A stretch of 64,000 nt of DNA from Streptomyces sp. GESEQ-35 (GTDB lineage: Bacteria; Actinomycetota; Actinomycetes; Streptomycetales; Streptomycetaceae), in contig NZ_JAFFSX010000016.1 of NCBI RefSeq assembly GCF_017948485.1, positions 124,001-188,000 on the forward strand, in the 5' to 3' direction. The translations under genes were made by a program, and so were the position numbers. Below, piece after piece: positions 8,972 through 17,683 of the stretch; position 1 is the stretch's first letter, and each line of letters opens with the position of its first letter. A model generated the notes under the pieces. It ran no database searches. It was not told where the DNA came from and saw only the letters and a program-made list of their open reading frames with translations.

Positions 8972-8994
8972 CGCCAACCCGGCTACGGTTGGCG
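8972..8994. promoter_or_regulatory. Perfect palindrome between the divergent cassette operons
   Basis: CGCCAACC and GGTTGGCG are exact inverted repeats separated by 7 bp, 23 bp from the minus-strand start and 98 bp from the plus-strand start. A TTGACG at 8999-9004 is a possible -35 on the plus strand. The position suits an operator controlling both operons at once. Confidence 0.5.
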
Positions 8995-9092
8995 TTGGTT
9001 GACGAGCCTATCGGGCCTGTCGGGCCCTGTGGTGTGTCGTGTTGCGGCCGGGGAACGATCGGCGGCGCGATCAGGCGGAGGGGGACGAGCAA

Positions 9093-9758
9093 GTGGGATG
9101 GTTCAAGGGCTTGGTGCAGCGCCGTAGGTCGGTCGGTGCGGCGCCCACTGGAGTCTGCGACTCGTGCAACGCCGTGCTGGACCGTACGGCCGGATACTTC
9201 GTCTCGACGCGGGACGTCGTGCTCTCCAGGGCGTACTGGAAGGCCGCTTTCGAGCAATCGAAGCCGATGGTGGACGCGTTCGGCTTGGCGGACGGACAAC
9301 TGCTCCAGTTTTTCCAGGACTCCCTGCATTCGACAGCCGGTCAGCAGTCTCCGTGGAGCATCTGCGAGGACTGTAGCGAGATGTTCGTCTTCGACCGCGA
9401 TTCCGGGCGGTCGCACGCTGTCCGGAACACCAGGCCTCCCGGCTCGGGCAAGGTGGATCCTTCCGGGTGCGTGCTGTTCGCCGCCGCGGGGTGGGAGCAG
9501 GTCTTCGGCCGGTGGCCGGCGAATGTGACGCCGGAGGCCGTCATGGACTCCTGCGACCTCTGCCGGGCGAGCATGTACTCCGGTGAGTTCACCTTCACCG
9601 TTCCCGAGGACCGCATGGGTGAGTTCCGCGGCAACGGGTTCGTCGACGGCGACCCGGTGTGCCCGCCCCGCCCCGACAAGGGCGGCTGGGTGATCTGCCA
9701 CACCTGTGCGGCCAGGCTCTTCGCCCGCTTCCACCGGGCGAGCCACACCCCGGAGTGA
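9093..9758 (+). CDS. Cysteine-rich protein with two duplicated CxxC modules
   Basis: 221 residues from a GTG at 9093, preceded by GGAGGGGGACGAGC. It has four CxxC motifs: residues 22-25 (CDSC), 91-94 (CEDC), 154-157 (CDLC) and 202-205 (CHTC). The two halves resemble each other (CDSCNAVLD...CEDC and CDLCRASMY...CHTC), so it looks like an internal duplication of a zinc-binding module with knuckles about 50-70 residues apart. No named family is recognised. The stop is 9 nt before the TPR-CHAT start, so the two are likely co-translated partners. Confidence 0.7.
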   Translation: MGWFKGLVQRRRSVGAAPTGVCDSCNAVLDRTAGYFVSTRDVVLSRAYWKAAFEQSKPMVDAFGLADGQLLQFFQDSLHSTAGQQSPWSICEDCSEMFVFDRDSGRSHAVRNTRPPGSGKVDPSGCVLFAAAGWEQVFGRWPANVTPEAVMDSCDLCRASMYSGEFTFTVPEDRMGEFRGNGFVDGDPVCPPRPDKGGWVICHTCAARLFARFHRASHTPE

Positions 9759-9767
9759 GCCGGTCCG

Positions 9768-12700
9768 ATGGCATCCGTGTGGAGACGCAGGAGAGCACGT
9801 GCGTCGTACCAGAGCCAGAAGCTGGCCGAGCTCGGCATGGACTGGCTGGAGCGCTACGACCGGGGTGACGGGGCCGACAACATCGACCAGGCGGCCACCT
9901 GCTTCGAGCTCGCGCTGGCGAACACCCCCGACCACGACCCCGAACGTCCGACCCGGCTGATCCAGCTCGGCCTCGTCTACCGGGAACGCTTCGGGGCTCA
10001 CGGTGTGCCAGCCGATCTGGACCGTGCGATCGGCTTCATCGAGCAGGCGGTGGAGTCCTCCCCCGACGACGAGCAGCTGACCACCGCTCTGTCCAACCTC
10101 GGCCTCGCCCACCGGGAGCGCTACCGCCACCGCGGGCTGGGCGCCGACCTGGACCGAGCGATCGCACTGTTCGAGCGGGTGCTGACGATCACCCGCGCTC
10201 CGGCTTCCGACCGGGCGGGCATCCTGTCCAACCTGGGCGGCGCCTACCTGTATCGCTTCGAGACCGGCGGATCTGCGGCCGATCTCGACCAGTCCATCCG
10301 GTGCCAGGAGCAGGCTGTCGCACAGACCTCCGAGGACCATCCGAGGAGGGCCGTCCGGACGTCCAACCTCGGCCTCGCCCACCTGACCCGCTACCGGCGT
10401 GCCGGAGCGACCGGCGATCTGGACCGGGCCATCGAGTGCATCGGACGGGCCGTGGCCGTCACCCGAGACGGCGACCCCGCTCTTGCCCAACGGCTGTCCA
10501 ACCTCGGTGTGGCACACCGGGAGCGCTACGAGCGCCACGGCGCGGCCGTCGACCTGGACCGGGCGATCGCCCTGCTCGAACGGGCCGCGTCGTCCCTGCC
10601 GGACGGGCACCCCGACGCCCCGGCACTGGCGTCCAACCTGGGACGCGCCTACGTCGAGCGCTTCGAGTCGGGCGGCGTCCTCGCCGACCTGGACCGCGCC
10701 ATCGAGCTCGATCAGCGGGCCCTCCCGAACGTTCCGCAGGGACACATCGCGCGGTCCACGATCCTGGCCAACCTCGGTGTCGCCCACATGCTGCGGCACC
10801 GCCGCAGCGGAGCACCGTCCCAGCTGGACCACGCCATCGACCTTCTCGAGGAGGCACTCGCCGAGAGCCCGGACGGCCACTTCGAACAGCCGATGCGGCT
10901 GGCGGAGTTCGCCCACGCCCTTCTCAACCGCTTCGAGAGTGCCGGAGCACCTGCCGATCTGACGCGGGCCATCACCCTCTACGAACGTGCCGTCGCGGCC
11001 ATGCCGGAAGGACACGCCACGCGGCCGGGCACCCTGTCCGACCTCGCCTCCAGCTACGTACGCAGGTACGAACGCGACCGGGAGCCCGCCGACCTGGAGC
11101 GGGCGATCGACCTCCTCGAACAGTCGGTCGCCGCCGCCCCCGAGGGCCACGCACGACGCCCGATCTTCCTGACGAACCTCAGCCACGCCCATCTGCTGGG
11201 GCTGGACACGGGCGAGTCGCCCCCTGACCACGATGCGTTGCGCACGCTGGTTCAGGATGTCGCCTCGGTCGTGGCCGGGGCACCGCAGGACCGGGTCTGG
11301 GTCGGCCGGTCCGTGGGGACGCTCGCCCACGCGATGGGCGAGCACGCCACCGCCGTGCACGTACTCGACGCCGCGGTGGCGTTGCTGCCGACGGTCACCG
11401 CCAGGGATGCCGCGTGGAGCGACCAGGAGCACCGTCTCGGCAGCCATCTCGGCCTGGTGAGCGAGGCCGTCGCCGCCCACTGCGCGCTGGGCGACCCGAC
11501 CGGTGCCTTGGAGATCGCCGAGCTCGGCAGGGGGGTCCTGCTCGCCGCACAGCTGGACTCCCGCACGGATCTCACCGACCTCGACAAGGCGCTGCCCGAC
11601 CTCGCCACGGCATTCCGCCAGGTCCGTGACGAGCTCAACAGGCCCACGCCCGGCCCGACGGAGGAGCGGGCCCGGGCCTGGACCCGGCACGACGAACTGC
11701 TCACCGAGATCCGCCGGAACCCCGCCTTCCGCCGCTTCCTCCTCCCGCCACGCCTCGGCGAGCTGCGCACGGCCGCAGCCGACGGCACCGTGGTCATGGT
11801 CAACTCCGGTCGCCGGCGCGGGGACGCGATCCTCCTCGGCCCCGGCGGCGACCCGCTGACCGTGCCTCTGCCGGACCTCGTCCACAGCGACGTACACGCC
11901 TACGGCGAGGCTCTGCTGGAAGCCATCCACGAAACCGGCGGTTTCGCCGGAGTGCTGCGGCGCAACGTCCTGCCGAAGATCCTGGGCTGGTTGTGGGACA
12001 CGATCGTGGAGCCGGTGGTCCGTGCCCTCCCCGCCACGGATCCGCGGCCGAGGGTGTGGTGGCTGCCCACCGGCCTCATCGGTCTGTTTCCCCTGCATGC
12101 CGCGGGGCACCCCGGCCGGCCCGGCGCCCTCGACGCGGTCGTGTCGTCCTACACGTCGACCCTGAGGGCGCTCGCCCACGCGCACGCCCGGCCCACCGCC
12201 CTCACCCGGCGCCAGCTCGTCGTAGCCCTGGCCCGCACTCCGGGGCTCGGCGACCTTCCCGGCAGCATCGCCGAGGCGGACAACCTGCACAGCCGCGCCC
12301 CCGACGCACCGTTGCTGTCCGACGAGGACGCCACCGTCAGCCAGGTGTTGGCCCACCTTCCCGAGTCCACCTGGGCTCACTTCGCGTGCCACGCCGGCGC
12401 CAATCTCTCCGCCCCTTCGGAGGGAGGACTACGGCTGTACGACGGCACCCTGACCATCCCGGAGATCAGTAGGCTCCAGCTGGCCGACGCCGAACTCGCC
12501 TATCTGTCCGCGTGCTCGACCGCGCACCGGGGCTGGCAGCACGCCGAGGAGTCCATCCACCTGGCGTCGGCCTTCCAGCTGGCGGGGTTCCGGCACGTCA
12601 TCGCGACCCTCTGGCCCCTGGCCGACGACATCGCCGCCACCGCCGCCCACGCCTTCTACCGAGCCCTTCCGCCGAGCCCCACCGCGGTCGACGTCGCCCA

Positions 12701-12788
12701 GGCGTTGCACCAGGTCACCCACACCCTCCGCGCCCAGCACCCCACCCACCCCGACCTCTGGGCTCCGCTGATCCACAGCGGGCCATAG
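9768..12788 (+). CDS. TPR-repeat protein with C-terminal CHAT (caspase-like) domain
   Basis: 1006 residues. Residues ~10-480 are about ten tandem TPR units of ~45 residues, with the recurrent pattern LSNLGxAHxxRYxxxGxxxDLDRAIxxxERAV. A helical linker follows. The C-terminal ~370 residues are a CHAT domain: WLPTGLIGLFPLHAAG, then WAHFACHAG with the likely catalytic His at 875, then AYLSACSTAHRGW with the likely catalytic Cys at 916, then ATLWPLADD. Both catalytic residues are present, so a cysteine-protease activity is plausible. TPR-CHAT proteins of other bacteria act as signal-activated proteases, for example on gasdermins or with type III-E CRISPR effectors. The substrate here is unknown; the adjacent cysteine-rich proteins are the obvious candidates for partner or target. 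Confidence 0.9.
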   Translation: MASVWRRRRARASYQSQKLAELGMDWLERYDRGDGADNIDQAATCFELALANTPDHDPERPTRLIQLGLVYRERFGAHGVPADLDRAIGFIEQAVESSPDDEQLTTALSNLGLAHRERYRHRGLGADLDRAIALFERVLTITRAPASDRAGILSNLGGAYLYRFETGGSAADLDQSIRCQEQAVAQTSEDHPRRAVRTSNLGLAHLTRYRRAGATGDLDRAIECIGRAVAVTRDGDPALAQRLSNLGVAHRERYERHGAAVDLDRAIALLERAASSLPDGHPDAPALASNLGRAYVERFESGGVLADLDRAIELDQRALPNVPQGHIARSTILANLGVAHMLRHRRSGAPSQLDHAIDLLEEALAESPDGHFEQPMRLAEFAHALLNRFESAGAPADLTRAITLYERAVAAMPEGHATRPGTLSDLASSYVRRYERDREPADLERAIDLLEQSVAAAPEGHARRPIFLTNLSHAHLLGLDTGESPPDHDALRTLVQDVASVVAGAPQDRVWVGRSVGTLAHAMGEHATAVHVLDAAVALLPTVTARDAAWSDQEHRLGSHLGLVSEAVAAHCALGDPTGALEIAELGRGVLLAAQLDSRTDLTDLDKALPDLATAFRQVRDELNRPTPGPTEERARAWTRHDELLTEIRRNPAFRRFLLPPRLGELRTAAADGTVVMVNSGRRRGDAILLGPGGDPLTVPLPDLVHSDVHAYGEALLEAIHETGGFAGVLRRNVLPKILGWLWDTIVEPVVRALPATDPRPRVWWLPTGLIGLFPLHAAGHPGRPGALDAVVSSYTSTLRALAHAHARPTALTRRQLVVALARTPGLGDLPGSIAEADNLHSRAPDAPLLSDEDATVSQVLAHLPESTWAHFACHAGANLSAPSEGGLRLYDGTLTIPEISRLQLADAELAYLSACSTAHRGWQHAEESIHLASAFQLAGFRHVIATLWPLADDIAATAAHAFYRALPPSPTAVDVAQALHQVTHTLRAQHPTHPDLWAPLIHSGP

Positions 12789-12817
12789 CGGGCCTGGCCG
12801 TCCCCGCGCGCGGACGC

Positions 12818-13210
12818 TCAGTGCGTTCGGATTCCGAACCGGGCCCTCCACGACCCCGGTGCGACGGCACGCTGGCCGTCGACGCCGATCCACGCCGGTG
12901 CGTCGGGTGCCTTGAATATCCCGCCGCAGTCGCGGTGCCGCATCTTGCGAGCCCGGGATTTGATCACGAAGGGCAGAATGCAGTCGTTGCAGATCCAGCG
13001 CCCGCAGCGGTCGCACCGCCACGCCTCCATGGCGCTCGACAAGTTGCGGGCGGTGTCATCGAGAGGGCCGGCGGACGGAGAGGGCCCTCCCCAAAGCTGT
13101 TCTGTCAGAGCCTGGTGTTTCGACTCCATCTGATCGGGGGGCACCGGCCGGGCACAGATTCCGCACGATTCCGCAGAGTGTCGCTCACTGTCGGCTGTCA
13201 CGGTAGCCAC
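12818..13210 (-). CDS. Small cysteine-rich (zinc-finger-like) protein
   Basis: 130 residues from a GTG at 13210. An N-terminal CGIC pair is followed by WRCDRCGRWICNDC and then RDCGG about 20 residues later, an arrangement like a treble-clef or RING-type zinc site. It is convergent with the TPR-CHAT gene, 29 bp from its stop. No family name can be given with confidence. A later GTG (V4) is an alternative start. Its cysteine-rich nature matches the two other small proteins of the cassette. Confidence 0.6.
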   Translation of the reverse strand: MATVTADSERHSAESCGICARPVPPDQMESKHQALTEQLWGGPSPSAGPLDDTARNLSSAMEAWRCDRCGRWICNDCILPFVIKSRARKMRHRDCGGIFKAPDAPAWIGVDGQRAVAPGSWRARFGIRTH

Positions 13211-13267
13211 TCATACCCCGTGGACGGCGTCCCACTCGGCCACCGATTCGGGGCGGTCTCCATTCGG

Positions 13268-14512
13268 TCAGCCGGCCCAGCGGCCCGAAGTGAACGTCAC
13301 CGCGAGGACCACCATCAGCGGTGCCACCATGGCGAGATACGCGTCCCTGACCCAGTCGCGCCGCAGACTCCAGTGGGCCAGGCCGGTCCACAGGGGCCAC
13401 CAGAGCAGGGCGGCGCGGGGAACCGACAGATACCAGTAGGACGTTCCCAGGGCCCAGAGGTTGAGCGCGATGAACACGGCCTCCGGCCAGCGGCGCCGGT
13501 ACAGCAGCAAGGACAGAAGCAGCAGCCCGGTCGCCATCCCTGCCAGCTCCAGCTGGAACTCCCAGGCGTAGCCGGTGTTCTGGAGGTGGCCGAAGGCGTT
13601 CTGCCAGGTGTGCCGGAAGGCTTCGGCCGGGGTGTGGAAGTCCCGGTACCAGCCGCGTTCCTGGGCGTGCTTCCAGGCCAGCCAGTCTCCGGTGTGCGCG
13701 TGCAGATAGACCGTGTAGGCCGCGGCGGGCACGGCGGGCAACGCGCACCAGGACAGCGCGCGCAGTCGCCGCGTGCCACGGTGGCCGTCGCTGGCCGTCA
13801 GGAACTCGACCGCGATAGCGGTGGCCAGGAACAGTCCGCTGACCCGCGTGGTGGTGGCCGCCGCCCCGAGGAGGCCGGCGAGGAGCCAGTTGCGGTTCTT
13901 CGCCGCGAGCCAGGCCGGCAGCGCGAACGCGAGGAAGAGCGACTCGCTGTATCCGGCGGCCAGGAACACCGCGGTGGGCGACAACAGCAGGAAGACGACG
14001 GCCCGTTGACCGGCCCGGGCGCCGTCCGGACGGCCCAGCCCGGCGATCCGGGCCAGCGCCACCACGGCCACGGCACCGCTGACCAGGGAGATCAGCAGCC
14101 CGGCCGCGGTCCAGTCGGCGATCACGGTGTGTACGGCGTGCAGAGTGAACGGGAAGCCCGGGAAGAAGGCCACGCGGTTGTCGGACGCGGGATCGATCCC
14201 GGGGAAGGAGCCGAAGTAGCCGTGTTCCGCTATGTGTTGGTAGTGCGCCCAGTCCCACTGCTCCCAGTGCGACAGCCAGGGGGCGGGTGTCTTGACGTCT
14301 CCCTCTTTGGGGAACAGCCACGCGGTGCAGTAGGCGACGAGCCACAGCCCCAGACGCGTGAACACGTAGAGCCGCAGCACCCGGCGGTCCCCGGGGGTCA
14401 GCCGGTGGAGCAGCCGCCGTACCCGGGCGCCGGGGACCTGGGGTTTTTGTCCCGGGGCCCGGTGTGCCGAACTCGCCTCCGACGGTCCGGAAGTGGGCAG
14501 GGTCGTGGTCAT
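13268..14512 (-). CDS. PIG-V-like membrane mannosyltransferase (GT-C), copy 2
   Basis: 414-residue polytopic protein. The first luminal/extracytoplasmic loop carries WDWAHYQHIAEHGY, followed by AFFPGFPF and YSESLF, the signature set of the GPI-mannosyltransferase-2 (PIG-V)-like family in actinobacteria. These enzymes are thought to transfer mannose from polyprenyl-phosphate-mannose outside the membrane. About nine to ten hydrophobic segments are visible. The N-terminal ~40 residues are soluble and Pro/Ser-rich. It is the last of three co-oriented genes with a second PIG-V-like protein and a GT2-GtrA fusion that could supply the lipid-linked sugar. Confidence 0.75.
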   Translation of the reverse strand: MTTTLPTSGPSEASSAHRAPGQKPQVPGARVRRLLHRLTPGDRRVLRLYVFTRLGLWLVAYCTAWLFPKEGDVKTPAPWLSHWEQWDWAHYQHIAEHGYFGSFPGIDPASDNRVAFFPGFPFTLHAVHTVIADWTAAGLLISLVSGAVAVVALARIAGLGRPDGARAGQRAVVFLLLSPTAVFLAAGYSESLFLAFALPAWLAAKNRNWLLAGLLGAAATTTRVSGLFLATAIAVEFLTASDGHRGTRRLRALSWCALPAVPAAAYTVYLHAHTGDWLAWKHAQERGWYRDFHTPAEAFRHTWQNAFGHLQNTGYAWEFQLELAGMATGLLLLSLLLYRRRWPEAVFIALNLWALGTSYWYLSVPRAALLWWPLWTGLAHWSLRRDWVRDAYLAMVAPLMVVLAVTFTSGRWAG

Positions 14513-14548
14513 CGTCCGTCCGTTCTGTGATGCGTGGGGTCGGCCGGG

Positions 14549-15814
14549 TTACGGGACGCCGAGTTCGAAGAGGACGTAGCCCGCGTACGAGCCGGAGGCG
14601 ACGGCGGCGATGCCGAGCACCGTGCACTGGAGGGGCAGGCTGAGGCGGCGCAGGGCGACGGCTAGCGGGATGAACAGCGGGAACGCCGGGAGCAGATAGC
14701 GGGAGACGTTGCCGAAGATCTGCTGGCTGCCCAGGACCAGGGCGAGGGTGAGGACCGGGTAGACGACCAGGACGGCCGGCGGACGCAGCCGGATCAGCAG
14801 CGGGACGAGCACCACCGCCAGCAGGACCACACCGACGCCGATGAGGTCCGCGAAGGGCCACGCGAAGAGGTAGTCGTTGTGGCCCACGGCGACGGAGGTG
14901 ATGACGTCCAGGGTCTGGCGGCCGTAGTCGAACTCGTGGGCCCAGGCACCCGACTGGAGCTTGAAGTAGCCGCCGTAGTCGCCCATGCGGTGGCCCACCC
15001 AGAGCAGATAGCCGAGCAGTCCCAGCGGGGCGACGGCCACCGCGGCCAATGGGCGCAGGATGCCTTCCCGGCGCCGGTGCCGGTGGACCGCGAGGAGCGC
15101 GGCGACGGCGAGTGCGGCGATCAGGGCGCCGGCGGTGGGGCGGTTGAGCCCGGCCGCGCAGGTGAGGAGACCGGCGGTGAGCCAGCGTCTGGTCATGACG
15201 GCGTAGCAGGCCCAGGCGGCCAGGGCGACGTAGAGGGAGTCGGAGTAGACCGCCCACTCCACGCCGGAGCCGGGCCAGACGGCCCATAGACCGGCCGCGG
15301 CCAGCCCGGCCCGTCGGCCGCCGAAGTGTGCGGTCACGGCATAGATCGCCAGGGCGGCCACGAAGGACGAGACGATGGAGACGACCAGGCCGGCGCCGTA
15401 GAGTCCGAGGCCGGTGACCTCGGAAACGAGCCGCATCAGCGCCGGGTAGAGCGGGAAGAAGGCCGCCGAGTTCCCCTCGATGGTGACCAGTGCGGTGGCT
15501 CCGGGGATCGGGCGGAGTTCGGGGTGGTAGCCGTGCGCGGCGATCTGCTGGTACCACCAGCCGTCCCACGTGGCCAGCACTTCCCAGGGATGGGCGCCGC
15601 CGCCGAAGCGCGGGTTCTTCGTCCGGAAGTCCCCGGCGGAGTCCAGCAGGTACATGAAGACGGAGAAGCCGATGAGCTTCAGTACGCCGTACATCGCCAA
15701 GGGCGGACCGTAGCGCTCGGCGGTGCGGCGCAGCTGCCGGCGGCGGTCGGGCACGGCACGGTACGGGGGCACGGTGGTGGGCCGGGCCGTGAGCGTCGTG
15801 TTCGTGGGGTTCAT
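14549..15814 (-). CDS. PIG-V-like membrane mannosyltransferase (GT-C), copy 1
   Basis: 421 residues, polytopic. Conserved elements parallel the downstream gene: WDGWWYQQIAAHGYHP, AAFFPLYPALMRL, VYSDSLYVAL. The ATG at 15814 is chosen because GGAG precedes it by 6 nt and because it overlaps the TGA of the GT2-GtrA gene (ATGA). The two GT-C proteins are clearly related but diverged, suggesting different acceptors. Transfer of mannose to a secreted or surface acceptor is inferred from family, not shown. Confidence 0.78.
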   Translation of the reverse strand: MNPTNTTLTARPTTVPPYRAVPDRRRQLRRTAERYGPPLAMYGVLKLIGFSVFMYLLDSAGDFRTKNPRFGGGAHPWEVLATWDGWWYQQIAAHGYHPELRPIPGATALVTIEGNSAAFFPLYPALMRLVSEVTGLGLYGAGLVVSIVSSFVAALAIYAVTAHFGGRRAGLAAAGLWAVWPGSGVEWAVYSDSLYVALAAWACYAVMTRRWLTAGLLTCAAGLNRPTAGALIAALAVAALLAVHRHRRREGILRPLAAVAVAPLGLLGYLLWVGHRMGDYGGYFKLQSGAWAHEFDYGRQTLDVITSVAVGHNDYLFAWPFADLIGVGVVLLAVVLVPLLIRLRPPAVLVVYPVLTLALVLGSQQIFGNVSRYLLPAFPLFIPLAVALRRLSLPLQCTVLGIAAVASGSYAGYVLFELGVP

Positions 15815-17055
15815 GAGGCGCTCCGTCCCGGTGACCGGGTGCCGAACACCCAGGCCCGCAGGAGCAGGAACCGCAGCAGCGTCGCAGCGAGGTTGGCGGC
15901 GACCAGCACGGCGAGTTCGGTGCGGTGGGTCGCGGTGGGGGCCGTGTGGTGCAGGGCGGCGAGCGATCCGCTGGTGAGCGCCAGGCCGATGAGGAAGGTC
16001 ACCAGACCCCGGGCCTGGTGACGCAGGGCGCCGCTGCGGCCGCGGAGCCCGAAGGTGAGCCGCCGGTTCGCGGCCGTGTTGGCGACGGCGCAGGCCAGCA
16101 GGGCCAGCGCGTTGGCGGCCTGCGGTCCCGCCGCCGGACGCAGCACCGCGTACAGCAGCAGGTATCCGAGGGTGCTGACGGCTCCTACGGCCGCGAAGCG
16201 CGCCAGTTGCGTGACCAGTCCGCGGGTCGGCTCGTCGGCGTCCCGGTGCAGCGTGGCCGGCGGCAGGGTGCCGCGGGCCAGGGCGCGGCCGATCCGGGCG
16301 ATGCCGCGCAGGTCGGCCAGCGCGGTGGCGAGGAGGTCGACCCGGCTGTCGGGGTCGTCCACCCAGTCCACCGGCACCTCGTGGATCCGTAGCCCGGCCC
16401 GCTCGGCGATCACCAGCAGTTCGGTGTCGAAGAACCACCCGGAGTCCTGTACGAGGGGCAGCAGTTGCTCGGCGACCTCGCGCCGCACCGCCTTGAATCC
16501 GCACTGCGCGTCGGAGAAGCCCACGGCGAGGGTGGAGCGCAGCAGGACGTTGTAGCAGCGCGAGATGATCTCTCTCTTCGGACCGCGCACCACCCGGGAG
16601 CCGTGGGCCAGCCGTGTGCCTATGGCGAGGTCCGAGTGCCCGGAGATCAGCGGGGCCACCAGTGGGAGCAGCGCGGCCAGTTCGGTCGACAGGTCGACGT
16701 CGACGTACGCCAACACCGGGGCCCGCGACTGCGACCAGGCCGCCCGCAGCGCACGGCCCCTGCCCTTCTCGGCCAGCCGGATCCACTCCGCCTCGGGCAG
16801 TTCGCCGGCCAGCCGGGCGGCGATCCGTGGAGTGGAGTCGGTGCTGGCGTTGTCGGCGACGGTGATGCGGAACGGATACGGGAACGTTTCGCGCAGATGC
16901 GCGTGCAGCCGCCGTACGCTGCGCTCCAGATCCGCTTCCTCGTTGAACACCGGCACGACGACGTCCAGGACGGGCTCCGGGTGGTGCGCGGGGACCGGGG
17001 TGGGGCGGGGCAGACCCTCCGTGCCCGCCGCTGTCAGCGTGCCGTCATTTCTCAT
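15811..17055 (-). CDS. GT2 glycosyltransferase fused to a GtrA-like membrane domain
   Basis: 414 residues. Residues ~30-260 are a GT2 domain of the dolichyl/polyprenyl-phosphate sugar synthase type: VVVPVFNEEADL, VADNASTDST and the DxD motif in AYVDVDLST. Residues ~280-410 form a four-helix GtrA-like domain (RFAAVGAVSTLGYLLLY). The protein would make polyprenyl-phosphate-linked sugar and help flip it for the two GT-C enzymes encoded next. The ATG at 17055 follows AGGAACAAACC. Sugar identity (mannose or other) is inferred from the PIG-V-like neighbours. Confidence 0.8.
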   Translation of the reverse strand: MRNDGTLTAAGTEGLPRPTPVPAHHPEPVLDVVVPVFNEEADLERSVRRLHAHLRETFPYPFRITVADNASTDSTPRIAARLAGELPEAEWIRLAEKGRGRALRAAWSQSRAPVLAYVDVDLSTELAALLPLVAPLISGHSDLAIGTRLAHGSRVVRGPKREIISRCYNVLLRSTLAVGFSDAQCGFKAVRREVAEQLLPLVQDSGWFFDTELLVIAERAGLRIHEVPVDWVDDPDSRVDLLATALADLRGIARIGRALARGTLPPATLHRDADEPTRGLVTQLARFAAVGAVSTLGYLLLYAVLRPAAGPQAANALALLACAVANTAANRRLTFGLRGRSGALRHQARGLVTFLIGLALTSGSLAALHHTAPTATHRTELAVLVAANLAATLLRFLLLRAWVFGTRSPGRSAS

Positions 17056-17139
17056 GGTTTGTTCCTGTCTGCGTTCTGGTCCGGGGCAAACGGAAGGCAC
17101 GCGCGGCGCTGGGTGAGGGGGTGTGGAAGGGGACGGGGC

Positions 17140-17673
17140 CTAGTCGGCGGCTCCGACGCTCGACGACTCGGGGGCCGTCGGCTCCTCGGTGCCCGTCGTC
17201 CCGTTCACGGTCTCCGTCGCCGTGGGCGGCGGTGCACTGGCCGTGCCCGTGGTGCTGTTGACGGTGGTGTCGTCGGACGGGGTCCCGGATTCCGTGGCCG
17301 GAGCGCTTGTCGAGGCGGGCGGGGTGGTGGGGTCGACGGAGGACTCGTCCGGGTCCGTCGAGCCGGTTGCGGACGAGGTCGCGCTCGGGGACGCGTCCGG
17401 TGAGGAAGAGGGACTGGAGGAGGACTCCGGGCTGAAGGCCGGCCGTGGGTGAGGTGCGCTGGGCTCGACACTGACCGGACGGTCGGGCAGCAGGAACAGC
17501 CCGACGCTGAGTCCGGCGACCGCCAGAACGGAACCGATGGCCGCCTGTGCCGCGCGGGCACGGCGGCGGGCCCGCACCCCCGCCCGCAGACGGTCCTGGT
17601 GCTGCGGTTCGTAGGGGGTGTGCTCCTGGGTGTCGCGCATCAGCTGCGCCAACTGCCGCTCGAAGTGGTTCAT
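17140..17673 (-). CDS. Putative membrane protein encoded with the ECF sigma factor
   Basis: 177 residues. A short cytoplasmic N-terminus (MNHFERQLAQLMRD) is followed by one membrane span around residues 45-62 (IGSVLAVAGLSVGLFLL) and a long extracytoplasmic Ser/Thr/Pro tail. The topology is that of an anti-sigma factor or sensor, but the N-terminus lacks an HxxxCxxC zinc anti-sigma motif. The ATG at 17673 lies 10 nt after the sigma stop with GGGAG in between, so the genes are coupled. Role as a regulator of the sigma factor is inferred from arrangement only. Confidence 0.65.
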   Translation of the reverse strand: MNHFERQLAQLMRDTQEHTPYEPQHQDRLRAGVRARRRARAAQAAIGSVLAVAGLSVGLFLLPDRPVSVEPSAPHPRPAFSPESSSSPSSSPDASPSATSSATGSTDPDESSVDPTTPPASTSAPATESGTPSDDTTVNSTTGTASAPPPTATETVNGTTGTEEPTAPESSSVGAAD

Positions 17674-17683
17674 GACTTCTCCC

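Noticed and set aside
8586-12392. 1268-codon minus-strand open frame opposite the TPR-CHAT gene
   Set aside because: Antisense shadow of repetitive high-GC coding sequence; its Val/Gly/Arg-rich product has no domain and the plus strand carries clear TPR and CHAT motifs.
13185-15569. 794-codon minus-strand frame overlapping the PIG-V-like genes
   Set aside because: Out-of-frame shadow; the alternative frames encode polytopic proteins with conserved loops.
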